From contig OX596336.1 in NCBI GenBank assembly GCA_951394405.1, positions 4,774,001 to 4,838,000 on the forward strand: 64,000 nt of DNA, given 5' to 3'. Below are positions 32,031-43,800 of this stretch, one piece after another. This DNA is from Coprinellus micaceus (taxonomy: Eukaryota; Basidiomycota; Agaricomycetes; Agaricales; Psathyrellaceae). Position 1 is the stretch's first letter, and each line of letters starts with the position of its first letter. Position numbers and translations under genes: made by a program. The notes beneath the pieces were generated by a model. It saw only the letters and a list, made by a program, of their open reading frames with translations, searched no databases and was not told where the DNA came from.

Positions 32031-33176
32031 ATGTCCCAACCGGCAACGTTCCCACCTGAACTCCATGACGAGATAGTTGACCTACTGGAAGACTGCCACG
32101 AAGCTCTTAGACAAATCAGCGCGACCTCAAAGGCGTTCGTGCCTCGTGCTCGCCCCATTCTCTTTCGACATATCCGAATCCTATCATTCAAACGTATTCT
32201 ACAATTGGCTGAGCTTCTTAACTCGAAACTTTGCACCATCCCCACCACTGCAGAGAGTCTCGAAATCCAATTCGAGTACCCTGTCCGCGGCAGAAAGCAG
32301 GACTACAGCAGCGACGACGTCTGTTTTGCCCTGGCCGACATATACGACCACTTTCAAATATTCGAGGTTTCAATTTCGCTCAACTTCCCCTGGCCGATCG
32401 GCAGGCGACTTGACTGGACCTATTGCGAACGTTACACCAGCATCAGGAAGTTCAGCATAACCGGAACGTATTCCTGGATCCACGATGTCACCGACATTCT
32501 CTACTACCTTCCCAACCTCGAATCCTTCATTGTGGACGCATCTTTCAAGCACGACGGGGACGCATCGCTCACGGTCGGGATACCCTCTGGTATCCGAGTG
32601 CCGTGTCGTGTCTCATCCACACTGAAGGAACTTGCTCTTTCCCCGGAAAGCTTGCCCATGATGCGTTGGTTCTGCGGCCTTGGATCCGAGCGGCCGAGCA
32701 CCTTGCACACTTTCCGAATCAAGGTCGACAATATTAGCCTCCACCGCCCGTATTTCCACGACGTGATCCCATTTTTGAAGGAGTATGGGAAGGAATTGGC
32801 ACACCTTTACGTCTGGTTTGACGCATCTATGGTAGATTATGAGGACCTATACGAAGGTGCGTGAGACTTGACTTGACAAAATCTCCTACTACCCACTTAC
32901 CCAAACATTGTCTATTCAGCATTGGGAGACGCGCTGCAGCACACAACAAACTTGGAACACCTGGAGGTGTTATTCGCGGGTTCATGGGACGATGGAGAGA
33001 CAGAGGCATACATGAAGCTTATCTTACCTTTTTACATGCGCCGCCCGGCTATCGTAAGGGTTCGCGCGGGGGAGTGCATTGGCCTCGACGAGGCTGAATT
33101 TTGGGAAACCCCATCGACAATGTGTGAGATTGGGGAGGATAGAGTGGTGTGTGAGCGATTGGTTAAGTTATCGTAG
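32031..33176 (+). CDS. F-box-like protein
   Basis: Two exons (32031-32856 and 32920-33176) encode 360 residues; the 63-nt intron (GTGCGT donor, TATTCAG acceptor) is in phase. The N-terminus FPPELHDEIVDLLEDCHEALRQISATSKAF..RARPILFRHI is the degenerate F-box pattern (LP.El...I...L......L...s.v.k.f....r..lf..i) abundant in Agaricomycetes. The rest alternates leucine-rich stretches such as LPNLESFIVDASF, STLKELALSPESLP and TTNLEHLEVLF, consistent with irregular leucine-rich repeats. By family, such proteins would act as substrate receptors in SCF ubiquitin ligases through Skp1. Substrate unknown. The family is large and fast-evolving in mushrooms, so this is an ordinary finding. Confidence 0.65.
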
Positions 33177-33691
33177 GCCGTTGAACTCGTCGTGACGTTC
33201 ATTTTGGGACGCTCAGTCGCTTTGAATCTAGTAAACCCCTTAGCTATTTGTGTGACATACTTTGTTCAGTTCTACAGAGATGACCGATGAGGTAAAATAC
33301 AACAGAACGGTAATCTGTGGCGAAGAACCGCGGAAATTCAAAACATAAGGGCTGTTCACAGACTGTAATGCATTCGAGGGATTACCAGCCCACCACGGGC
33401 GGCGACGTGATCTACATCTCATCCGCAGTGGGCCAAAAGAGGCATATCTAAGAAGGGACAGGCGAATCAGTCAGCATCACTCAGGCTTTACACAAGGAGC
33501 CCCCGACGGTCTCACCCCTAAGCCGCTCGAGAAGAGCAATGGTAGCGTCTAAGTGCCTTCGAAATCCATGGTACACCCCGCACCGCATTCTGACAATGCA
33601 CTGCCGTATGCTGGAGACAGAGGGCATCACGTTCTTCGCATAGCCTAAAAAGATGGATATTGTTAGTGAGTATTCCTGGAGGCCTCAATCA
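33177..33691. other. Intergenic, no supported gene
   Basis: A gap between the 3' ends of convergent genes; nothing recognisable. Confidence 0.4.
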
Positions 33692-34318
33692 TCAAGGATT
33701 GGACGTACCGTACGGGTCATACGCCAACGCGACCCATAAGACCAAGGCACCAAAGGCTGCAGCCACGAGGAGCGCTGCAGCAACAAATACAGCAGCCTGG
33801 GTCGTTGACATGAGCACCATAACTGACCCAGAGCTGTTGTGGGGGTTTGGATCCTCCTGGGCGGCGATGCCATGAGACGTGACGGGGGTCGAAACTGCCT
33901 GCGGTTTCGTCGGTACCATACTATACGATGACGCCGAAGAACTACTAGAGTTGGAGGCTGTCCGAGAGTCCGGGGGAGCATTCTCGCTAGTAAAGTAAAG
34001 GCCATCCCTGTTCGTCAAAGGCTCGCCTGCCTGAAGTAGTGCGTACTAGTAGTTGACACACCTGCCAGCGGTATCGCGCCTTGTCGTATTGCTAGTGGTC
34101 GAAGTCGAGTCGGTACTAGCCACCACTCCAAGCAGTGCTTCACCCTCTGCTTCGGACTCTGCGACGCCTTCGACCTTTCGAAGGGCCTTTCGAGTCGCGT
34201 CCTTGGCCGCGGCAGTCTTTCGGCTCTGCCTCTGCTGCTGGAAGCTCAGCGCGGCTTTGAGGGCGTCGACGTTGGTTGCGTTGCAGGAGGAAGAAGCGCT
34301 TATGATTGGAAGAGGCAT
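33692..34318 (-). CDS. Small Ser/Thr-rich single-pass membrane protein
   Basis: Exon 1 runs from the ATG at 34318 (MPLPIISASSS...) through an Ala/Lys/Glu-rich helix (SRKTAAAKDATRKALRKVE) and a Ser/Thr stretch. Exon 2 is the open frame ending at 33692. It carries a Ser/Thr/Pro-rich region and then one strong hydrophobic segment, AAVFVAAALLVAAAFGALV, close to the C-terminus. A short intron around 34018-34050 joins them, but its exact donor is unclear. The frame upstream of 34318 is open to 34615 and less convincing. No domain is recognised. Confidence 0.4.
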
Positions 34319-34703
34319 AGGGAAGGATATCTCACGCCAGAGCCTCCAAGCTGGAGGGGGTTGGGAGGGGAGAAGCACAGGAAGACGAGGTCGTGTCAAC
34401 CAATGAAATGCAGTATTCGGTACGAAGTCGGATGCGTCCGTCCTCGAACTCCCACCCGAGATATCGGTAAGCAGGGATCGTTGGTGTCGCTGTCTGGGCA
34501 ACGCAATTTGGCAGCTAGACGGGTACCCTGAACGTGGAAGGAAGTCTTTGACCGGCGGAGGTAGCCGTGACAAGGCATCGGAGTAGTTACTAGCCCGCCC
34601 GTCGTGAAAACACACCTGGTCAGAACTATCGTTTCCAGCAGGCCACTCCAGTGCCAGTATTGGAACCGCACAATCGGTCTGACCACCTCGGCCATGGGAC
34701 TGT

Positions 34704-34768
34704 CTATGATGTCATGCTTCTGAAATCTGGGCGCTTCAAATCGCCTTTTGGCGCCCATGACGTCATAG
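34704..34768. promoter_or_regulatory. Inverted repeat with CRE-like TGACGTCA
   Basis: CTATGATGTCATG (34704-34716) and CATGACGTCATAG (34756-34768) form an inverted pair with one mismatch. Inside, GGGCGC and GGCGCC pair again. The right arm holds the palindromic bZIP/ATF site TGACGTCA. It lies upstream of the minus-strand membrane protein gene and past the 3' end boundary of the DUF6698-like gene. It could be a regulatory site or a tiny hairpin repeat. Confidence 0.4.
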
Positions 34769-34901
34769 CGAATCTTGGTAGGCCCAGAGCGATCACGAGC
34801 AGGATATTAGTCGATTAGTGCTACAGAGCAAGAACTACGATATAAAACGGACTTATAGAGACAGGAACGCGGCGTATAGAAACCAGGAACAATGGCGAAT
34901 G

Positions 34902-36540
34902 TCAAGTCTCCGTCTCACCTTCGTGAGGGCCGGGGACTTCAGGCCCTGCGTCATCAGTTTGAGCAATAAGGGCTGCCTTCTTTTTTGCGCGCCATTGTAC
35001 AAGCTTATCCTTCAAGGACGGCACGGCCACCCCTCCACTAATAGCGCCCACATGGTAGGAAGGGAATATCTTCCTGGTGAACCGGTCAGCACCATGCAGC
35101 ATTCGGGCGGAGATAAGCACTCACTGATTCCACCACTTTATTAAGGCTTCGGCTTCTTCTCGCTCGGAAGGACTCTCTATCCAGTCAATAATGGATTTAT
35201 AGAAGCGCTCAGAGTCGGTGGATCTGTCATTCCTGCAAAAGACCGCACTGGAGCTCAAAGCAAAACGAACCTTCAAGGGAGACATCAGAGATATTTCCTG
35301 TATTGAAATGGAAGAAAGTCGTTACCATGGTTGCTATGTAGGCCAGCGATGCGACCGTAACCTCCTTCATTCCATGTATTTCCGCATTCCCCGAGCGGGT
35401 CGCCCGCGAGCAACCCTCTACGGAGCTTGGGGACGTGAAAACATGCCTGTAACCCTGTCCAAAATTAGAGAGTCAGCATCACGGAATAAGGGAAAAAGAC
35501 TGACATGGACAAGGAGATCTCCTTCAAACAAACCATCCCACGGGTTCTCGTCATTGAGTGTGTGGTCACGGTAAAGGAAGGTTGGCCATGTATCTCCGGT
35601 CACCGCAATCTCGCCTGACCTCAGCCCCAGTCGAATGCTAGATATCATCGTCACCAAGGGGGTTAACGTATCAAGAAGACTGAGAGCGTACGATGTATCT
35701 TCCCAGTCAAGTGTCGCAGGGCACAGCAAAGCGCCTGTCCTCTCATGGAAAAATCCACGATCCGTCTTCACGTTTCGAGTGAGAGGCGGATTCAGGTAAC
35801 CTCCTGCTGGTATTATCCAGTCCAAGACAGCGCCCTTCAAAGACTTGGTATCGTCGGCACGAGCACTCATGGCCCCCTTGCTAAGCTACACCTGAGTTAG
35901 GGCCAGACTGTCCTTGGATGGAGACTTGAGGTGCTTACCATGTCTGCGATATAGTGCAGTTCGTCCACAGATGCCCTCAAAACCCGGTTATCAAGGCCTG
36001 GGCACGTCTCCAGAAGTGCCAGGAATATGGCATGTTCTCTTCTTTCTCTAAAGGATACAAGGATGTTGTGTCAGCGCAGAACACGTTAGAATCTGAATAT
36101 ACGCATGACGCACAGGTCTGATAGCTCTTCACTATCCACGATACCGGCTTGCATTCGCAACTGACGGGAAAGCGCCTCCTTAATTAATGGAAAGGGACGA
36201 CAGAAAGCATATATGGCGCGTCCAAAATGACGCCCATATCCGACGAGAGGGTCCGTTTCAGTCCTAATAGATTTAAGCGGCCATGAGTATGTGACTTGCT
36301 GCGAGTAGCGTATAGCGAGACGTACGGCTTCTTCCTCGCACCCCAGCTCAAGTTCAAGTTGTCGCCAGCGTCGTCGGAACCTGATCCGGACTCCCTAGAG
36401 CGTCGCCCCAGGACTTGAGAGCTACCACAGTTGGGATGAGTTTCGTCCTGAGTGTTCGGGGGAGGCCTGTTTTCCTTCCCACCGCTTGGTGAGGACCGAC
36501 GAGGAAGAGAGATGATTCGACCGCCAGTAATGTGAAGCAT
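34902..36540 (-). CDS. DUF6698-like protein of Agaricomycetes, eight exons
   Basis: A fully phase-consistent model encodes 412 residues in eight exons: 36540-36326, 36263-36114, 36047-35939, 35876-35692, 35637-35505, 35454-35326, 35270-35125 and 35073-34902. All seven introns are GT-AG and 51-66 nt. Residues 1-~70 are disordered and polar. The conserved core then follows: YGRHFGRAIYAFCRPF, HAIFLALLETCPGLDNRVL, ARADDTKSLKGAVLDW, RGFFHERTGALLCPATLDW, LRSGEIAVTGDTWPTFLY, GYRHVFTSPSSV, RSGNAEIHGM and VRFALSSSAVF, with a final WW segment and a Lys-rich tail. This order matches, from memory, the Agaricomycete family DUF6698, expanded in mushroom genomes and without known function. Every conserved block is present and in frame, so the gene appears intact. 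Neighbours are other lineage-specific mushroom families. Confidence 0.8.
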
Positions 36541-39074
36541 CGTAGCGAAGGGCGGTTTCTAGTTAGAGGATAACTCGGAGTCCCGAAGCACAATCCACGA
36601 GCAACTTGAAGGAAATAAAGGTGCATTTCGAGTGCCGACCCGGAGATATTTGTACTGAGGATCTGAGCCGCGTCGTACGACTTCAAGTTCAAAGTGCAAT
36701 GTGTGTCCACCTTCAACTTCGGGTCGGTTACCGGTAGTAGTTGACCCAAGTCTCTGAGGGAAGGACAGCTGGTGACGCCTTCTAGAACTGCTACTACCCG
36801 AAGGACACGTTCGCACCGGCAAACTTCTTGAAGTCTCTAAGGCAAAACCGATCGCTTTAGGACCGATAGGAGCGGTGGTGCCTCACCGCTGGGCGAAGGA
36901 TGGCGTACGGCGCCAGCTTAACACCGGAATGTGGGGGCAAGATAGCAGGGCCGGGGCAACCGATGACTTGAAAAAATCAGTCGCTAGCTTACTGAATACA
37001 ACCGCGGTAGCCGGTAGTACACGGGAATGGTTACTAGTGAGTTTCTTTGCTATCGCCGTTTGCTAATGGAGTGGCAGGGTCAATGATTGGCTGGTTGGGC
37101 CAGAAATTCGCCTTCCCGACAACCGACTGATCCAAACCTCAAGATGCCTCTGCGTGCCGCCATTTCCCGACCTCTCTCTCTACCACTTGCTCACGGCAGC
37201 TGCGATGCATACGTGATATCCAGAACGCTAACGTTTGGTCCAGTACTACTAGTAATAGAGCAAAACGAGGCGACAGGTCTGACCTACCCCGCCTCCGAGT
37301 CGTTAATACCCCCAATGATACCTCGGAGTTCGGTTCCTGGTAGTATTCATTTCGGTCGGAAACCTAAGTTGATCCGAATACAGCGAGCTCAGGGTCTCCA
37401 CAGCTCCGTTCGAATTTGAGGTGATTGCGTTATGAGTAGGCGACCCGGCTCTTCTGGACTCATAAGTCTTGAAGTTCCGGGACGCCCTTATTTGGCGCCC
37501 ACATAGCCATCGAGCGCCTAGTTTTGAACTCCGATAGGCGTCTGTATGGCGAACAGAGAACTGTGAATGCTAGGTAGGAAATGGTGGATGCAGCTAGTAG
37601 TAGTAGTAAGCTCTGTGCTACTGGCGTGGACCTGGAGTATACGGAGTTGTGGCGTTACTACTAGGGCGCAGGGTGTGCTACGTACCCGAGCCCTACTACC
37701 CGGTTGTTATGGCGCCGGAATTAGTGCTAGTTTGCCTGCTCAGGTTCATGATGTATGAAGATAAAAATGGTTCAGAGTCAGGGCCACGGTTCCGCGTGCC
37801 TCCGACCCGACATTTGGTAATGAGAATCCGAGAAGAACGCGATGATATCCGCTTAACCCTCAGAAAGGTGCCACACTTCTATTGATTCCGGTAGTTGGGC
37901 GTCTAAGAGTTTCAACTCCGCTCGACGGAATTGATCGCTACAACCACACTGTAACGTGAAAGTTGAAGGCAATCGGGCAGTAGATAACTACGAGTGGGTA
38001 CTAGTTGAACGCAACCGTGACTATTCCCATTATGCACATAAACGGGGAATATGGTTGACCTGCAGCTTGGCGCCCTGCTGGCACTATGCCCGGGTCCGAA
38101 TCGTGGGTAGTAACGACCGACGTGTGTGGCCCGCTTCGATATCCCCGGGCCTGGTTAACTTAGGTAAAGTACACTAGGTTGTGGAAACAGGTACTCGATC
38201 AATTTCAAGACGTACGACCATAGGTGCCAGTGTACGATGTACATTATCAATCCCTACTCCTCCGAACTTTCATTCGAGCTCGGTACTAGGGACGGAAAAC
38301 AACTGCCAGTCTTTTCATCTCGTAATTTCGACTCTCAGGCTGGGTCGAGGTCAGATCCGCACAAGACTCTCAAAACTCCACTGCTAACAGGGACTAAGGA
38401 TTCCCCTGCCACATGCGTACGAGTACAGATTCTTCGAATACTGTAAGTTTAACTGCCGTGACGTTATGACATTCCGGGACGATTGCGTGCGGGAGTCGTC
38501 ATGGCGTCGGTGACCCCGAGTAGTAGTGGAAAGCCGAGCAGTGGTATCACTGCCAGTGTCAGTGAAACCCCAACGCCGGACGTCAGGCTCGGAGCTTTCA
38601 GGGCCTCGTGCCGGTGTAGCCTTGAGGATCGAGTTGGAGTTTACTTGGGTTTCGGGAGCCCTAAGAGTGCAAAACTATACCTGGCCGCCTCATATCGTAT
38701 CTTGAATGCTTTCTATTACTACCCTCAGCAGAGACAACGGTACGGATATTAGTAGCCTTCGGCGGAATGTCAAGTTGCCGGCTCGGGAGGCCACAAGGGC
38801 AGGGTGGGTACTTCGGGGTCATGGCTGGGTCCGACACCTCGCCGGCTACTCGTAATATTGCCAGCTGCGGGCCGTGGCTCGAGTTTATCTCCCGAGCTTC
38901 CGTCATCCTCGTCCGCATAAAGAGAGGGCATGGCTGGCGACTAGACGGCAGTGATATCCTCCGCATCATAATTGTCCCCCCTTTCCACCTTCCCCCATCG
39001 AACTCAGTGGACGAAGTTTCCCGAGCCCCTGCTCCATCAAACCCTCTTCCTCCTCTGTATTGTCGTTGTCCGCT
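36541..39074. other. Intergenic, repeat-like but gene-empty
   Basis: About 2.5 kb with only short frames. TAGTAGT-rich words and CTTCAAGTT/AACTTGAAG motifs recur (for example near 36603, 36680, 36734, 37250, 37478 and 37595). This may be decayed transposon sequence. A minus-strand frame at 38661-39305 is rejected as a shadow of the gene at 39075. Confidence 0.4.
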
Positions 39075-40316
39075 ATGGTTGGATGGATCCCCCAGGATAT
39101 GAGCCTCCGCCAAAAGAAGTGCGCTACGCTCATCGTCCGCGTTAAGAAAAGCCAAGAATTTGGGTGGGACGAAGTTCCCGTCGTTCTTCAATACGACTAC
39201 ACCTCCGGTGACTTGCGGCCTTGGATTTGGTGGGTTCAAGCCCTTTTCACCGTCGTCGATGTAGATGGACACTGACCCCTTTTGAAGGCCCGAGGTGGAC
39301 GGCATTCCGGTTCGCCCTGATGAGTTGGACCGCCATCGCTACTCTCACTACTTTAAGGCTCCTTGCTGCCTTTGCACCTTTATCCGGGGCGACGACCGGT
39401 TCTGCGAAGCCAAAGTTGGCCTTGCGCAGACGGTCAACCAGCCCGCCACGGCTCATTGCCTTAGGAGGTATGTCGCCATCTGCCCCACTCAAGAGTGTGG
39501 TTACTTTGGTATGTCAATACGCCTTCAACTTCTTTTTCTGTCTGTGGGTCACTGACTGGTATGACGATGTCACATTGTTGTAGTGAACATGGAGAGCTAC
39601 TTCAGCCACCCAAATTTGATGACCGGGGAGTATACTGAGCAAAGTGAGTGCCACTTTCTGACGCGTTTAAATGCACCTTGCGTGAGCCTCAACTAATCCT
39701 GTGTAGAAGAGCCGGTTAAACTCATGGATCCGTTTTTGTTTTTGACGGGCGACACAGAGGAGACAATCAAGAAAACTGGCCTGCGCCAGATTCGGGTTCT
39801 CCAAGACAACTCCAATACTGGCTTGCGAGGGACAAACAAGTGTAAGTGATTTGGTCCCTGAGGGTTGAGTTTGGAATGCTGATATAACCCCGATTCCCGC
39901 GGCGACTAGTTCTACGCCGAGAGGATCCTAAGAACTTTTCCAAGTTGGAGGGGTCGCTCAAGTCCTTGCTGGTAAATGGCCTCCCTGCTGAGAGATTCTG
40001 GGACCTTTTCGTGCAGTGCACGGATTGCCAGCACGTGATGCCTCGCCAATACTTCCCTTATTACCATCCTTGCATGGTCCAGGCAGCCCATCCTCAGCTC
40101 GGTCCGACTTTACTTCAAGGACTTCCTACACCTCGGATCCCTGAACTACTTCGCTCCGACATTGACCTAGAATTAGTGCCTGTAGAGCTTTCGTCCGACG
40201 ACTCCATCATCGGGTTACCCATTCTCGAAGCGTGCGCCGCCCTGACTCGGCGGCGACTCGGAGCTACTCTCGCGGCGGAGCCCACAACGCCCAAAGGTCG
40301 ACCCGTCCCTGTCTAG
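39075..40316 (+). CDS. Spliced hypothetical protein with Cys/His groups
   Basis: Five exons join in phase to 325 residues: 39075-39229, 39288-39508, 39584-39643, 39707-39841 and 39910-40316. Introns are 58-75 nt with donors GTGGGT, GTATGT, GTGAGT and GTAAGT. Two cysteine/histidine groups stand out: CCLCTFIRGDDRFCEAK...HCLRR...C...C around residues 75-120, and FVQCTDCQHVMPRQYFPYYHPC around residues 225-250. The second has the spacing CxxC...HxxxC of a single zinc knuckle. The remainder is Leu/Pro rich. I do not recognise a named family, though CxxC...VMPRxYF..H.C patterns occur in mushroom-specific proteins. The ATG at 39075 is the first in frame; additional 5' exons are possible. Confidence 0.6.
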
Positions 40317-40808
40317 CTTCGTAATATTCGTAATATCCATCGCTGAGAGAATATCCACCATCATTAATCATTCCACTTGGTTTATCTCACTCGTACTGTT
40401 CTGATACCTATCGCGATTCATGTTCCTAAATTATCATGGCCACAACCCTACTAATGCTAAAACTCCGATGACACCACTTGAACGATCGTAACACCACCCC
40501 TTGCCCCGTTGTTTACAGGCCACCTTCGAACAACCCACCGCAAATTTCTGTTGACCGGGAATGGACCTTTTTCCTCGCCTTGTTGAGTGATGCAGACGGA
40601 TGTAGTAATGCCCGCCATCTGCTCCGGTCGATAGGAGTGAAAGTTTTGCAAATTTGGCAAAGCCGTCGCTGGAAAAAATCCTCCGCTAGGTCTGACCACC
40701 CGTTGGTTCCATAGCAATCCTCCCAAATGTCTGGAGGTGGCCACCACGACTTTCTCCCTTTTTGATTTCCCTCACCTGTCGGAGCACCCGAGTTAAAGCC
40801 GGAAAATA
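40317..40808. other. Intergenic between convergent genes
   Basis: No supported gene. The motif TACTAGTAGTTGA occurs at the right border, as it does near 34046. Confidence 0.4.
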
Positions 40809-43800
40809 CTAGTAGTTGAGGGAGATAGGCGTACTGATTCCCATTTCGTATTCTCCGCATATCGCCCAAACCTCGTCGTGATTCAAACCGTCATCAACCA
40901 GAAAGCCCCCTTGATCATCCCGGCGCAGAACCCGCTGGCCGAGCAGAGCTTCCTGGCTAGGCTCACCGGATATGACGCATCGTACGCCAATGTCCTCCGT
41001 CGCCAAACGCCAACAAATACCTCCCGCTTTCAATGCTGCTTGGCCAGCTGGGCCGTCTAGTAGTCGCCTCCGGAAGCGTACATACTCCTCGTAGTCCGTG
41101 GATGTGAAGCGATGCTGAGGGTCTAGTCGAAACTGGATAAGCCGAGGGGATGTGCGAACGATCTCCAATGGTTGGACCTGGCATGGGCGACGCTTGTACC
41201 AGGTATGGAACGGGACGCCTCGCTCTGCGAGATACCATGCGATAGACAGAGGGTCCGAATTCAGGTCCATCCCCAACCTGCAAAGAGCCAATGCCAAGAC
41301 GGGGTTCTCACTCCCTAGGTACCAGCCGATCGAGTGCGGGTTCTTGGGAGCAATATCCAGCCAGAATGCGACCTTGGTTTGAGGTAAGAGTGCGGGCGTC
41401 AGACGGCCTTTGACGTTGTCCCACCTTTCTATCTGCACCACAACCTCTCCTTGGAACGACTTCAGTCGTCTGAAAAGCGGAAGGGAAGTAACCGACATTG
41501 CATTCCATCGGTGTAAGTCCCAAGAAGACGGTTGTGAGGGGTCTACGGAGGCGAGAGACTTCGCAAAGGAGATGATGGATTGCCCCTCCCGCGAGTTCCA
41601 GTATTCTTGAGATGCTCGGCCTTTCGAGATTCCGAGTAGCCGCGGTGCATGCATAGGGTTCTGTGGCTCAGAAGTGGATCGAAGAATATCGGCGGCGTCT
41701 GGGAGTGGAGAGGTAAATCCTAGGAAATAGTACGCTTGTCGGCTGATCCAGCCTAAGGAGACATCACTGGTCTCCAGGTTCGGAGCTACCTCGGTATCCG
41801 GAATCTCTCCATCTTCCAGAACCTCCTTGGGGCTGGCAGCTCGACGGTCGTCCATGCTGGCCTTGGTGGTCAACCGATCGCCGGTCTCCCTGGCTCGGTG
41901 CTCGCCATGATCCAAATCTAACCCTCCTTTGAGTAGTTGAGGTTCGCAGCGAGCCGGAGATGATGGGAACAACGGCTGGGCCGACTGCGCTGACTCGGGG
42001 GTATCCTCCTCAACTATCATGGCGTTGGCACCGTCCGTCCCAAGCGATGGGTCGGGTTGGAGACCATAATACACTTGCCACCAAAGGACCTCTGCTTCTA
42101 ACCTAGTTCCCTTGAGGTTAGCCTGTCTTTTGGATCGAAACAAAATCTGAACGTCATCAGGAGGCCCCCAGTACCGACACAAGTCCCATTCGTTATAAAA
42201 GCCGTTGTAGCGAGCTTGCTTCCTCCCGAAGTGACCTTTCTCCTCGAAGATGCCTTCTATCTCTTCATCTGTCGCAACCCGCCTTCTGAACGTACCCCGC
42301 ATACCTCGATCCCATACGTAGAACTTAGTTTCAGGTCGTGTTAAAGGAGGGTTGTGGTTTCGGGTCTCGCGTTCTTGCTTCGCTTGGAGGGTCTCCATCT
42401 CCCTGAGCCACTGCTCCCTCGAGTCCCCACGGGAGAAGAACTCTTCCCATATCCTGTCGCACTCTGGTACCTCCTGACGCCTTTCATATCGGGTCGAGGT
42501 CGCGTTTCGGTCGAAATTAAGGAGTATGCAATCAATTTCTTCACTGCCCCGCAAATCCATGGGCGATGCTGGGTAAAGTTCTAGGCCTGCTGTGGACGCC
42601 GAGAAAGAAGTCGATCGAATAACGTTGTGGGGGGGCCTGTAGCGCGCGAACCTGGGGTACTTTGCGACGATATTCTCCTCCCTCTTTCCCCATGGGTACC
42701 AGATGGGGATCCTGCACTCTATCAGCCAGTCGAGAGAGATTATGTCCTCTATTTTATCCGGTATCTCGAGGAATACTCCCACACGCTCCACCGAGCCGTC
42801 AAAGTTGGCGATGCAAGTGTTCCTGAGATTCGATACGAAAGTTGCGTCAATGAGCGTAGGAGCAACGGTGCCACTGGTACCAGCAGGGGTTTCGACCTGC
42901 CAGTGAAAAGTCGTCAGGGAATATCCTTCAAGGGTCTGAGGATGCCTGGGTATCGATCGGTATTGCGCCTGGGGTAAACCTAGCAAAAGTTCGACCCAAG
43001 AAGGAGGGCAACGGTTGCTTCGTGTGGGGAAGCTGTTTGCTTCCCTGATTATCGCCTCGTTCACCGCAATCGCATACGATAAGCAGCCAAACCACGGCAT
43101 AAACAGCGAGCGAGCCAATAAGATGTCGTGGTATAACTTCGCCTTCTTCCCAAGGTATGTACGCGCTTCGACTTGGCTGTCCACCCTACGACACGGATAA
43201 GGCAGGGCAGCGCGAAGAGCAGGGGCCCCTGAGTGCTGAAGAAGAAGGTTGCATGATTGAATTATGTCATGCTGTAGTTGCTTCCACTGGTTCCACCGAT
43301 GAGGTTCCGGATGAGGACCAAGTTCTGGGTCGTCGACAATTTCAGGTAGGCAGAGGAGCGGATACAGAGGAGGAGCTGAGAGATCGGGCAGAGAGGGGAT
43401 AAATGCCAGAAAGTCCGTATGCCTAGTCGACCATTGGGGCTCTCGGTACTGTTCCAGATCTCCCCAGGTACGCCTTGAAGGTGCAAAATCGCTCGGGACT
43501 TCAGTGCTGGGAGGGATCTTGACGTTCGGTCGATGGGAAGTCGGGGAATAGTACGCACGCCCTTCGAGCTCATAAAGCCACCCTGGGCCAATATAACGCC
43601 TTACATGTGCCAAAGACGCGTCGTACCGCGTTTCTTCAATAGTAAATTGCTGCTGAATCGGACGGTCGAGCCGGTCACGCCCCAGTGTGTGGGACATAGG
43701 TAGCTTGCGGCCTCGGAGGTACGAGAGCCTTATGGTGGGGGCGGAGAGTCCTCTCAGGAGTAACGATGAACGTTGGCCCCAGAAAGGCCCAGCTAGGTGT

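Noticed and set aside
38661..39305. 214-codon open frame on the minus strand
   Set aside because: The plus strand gives a phase-consistent five-exon gene that overlaps its upstream end (39075-39305) and continues through conserved-looking Cys/His groups; the minus frame has no domain.
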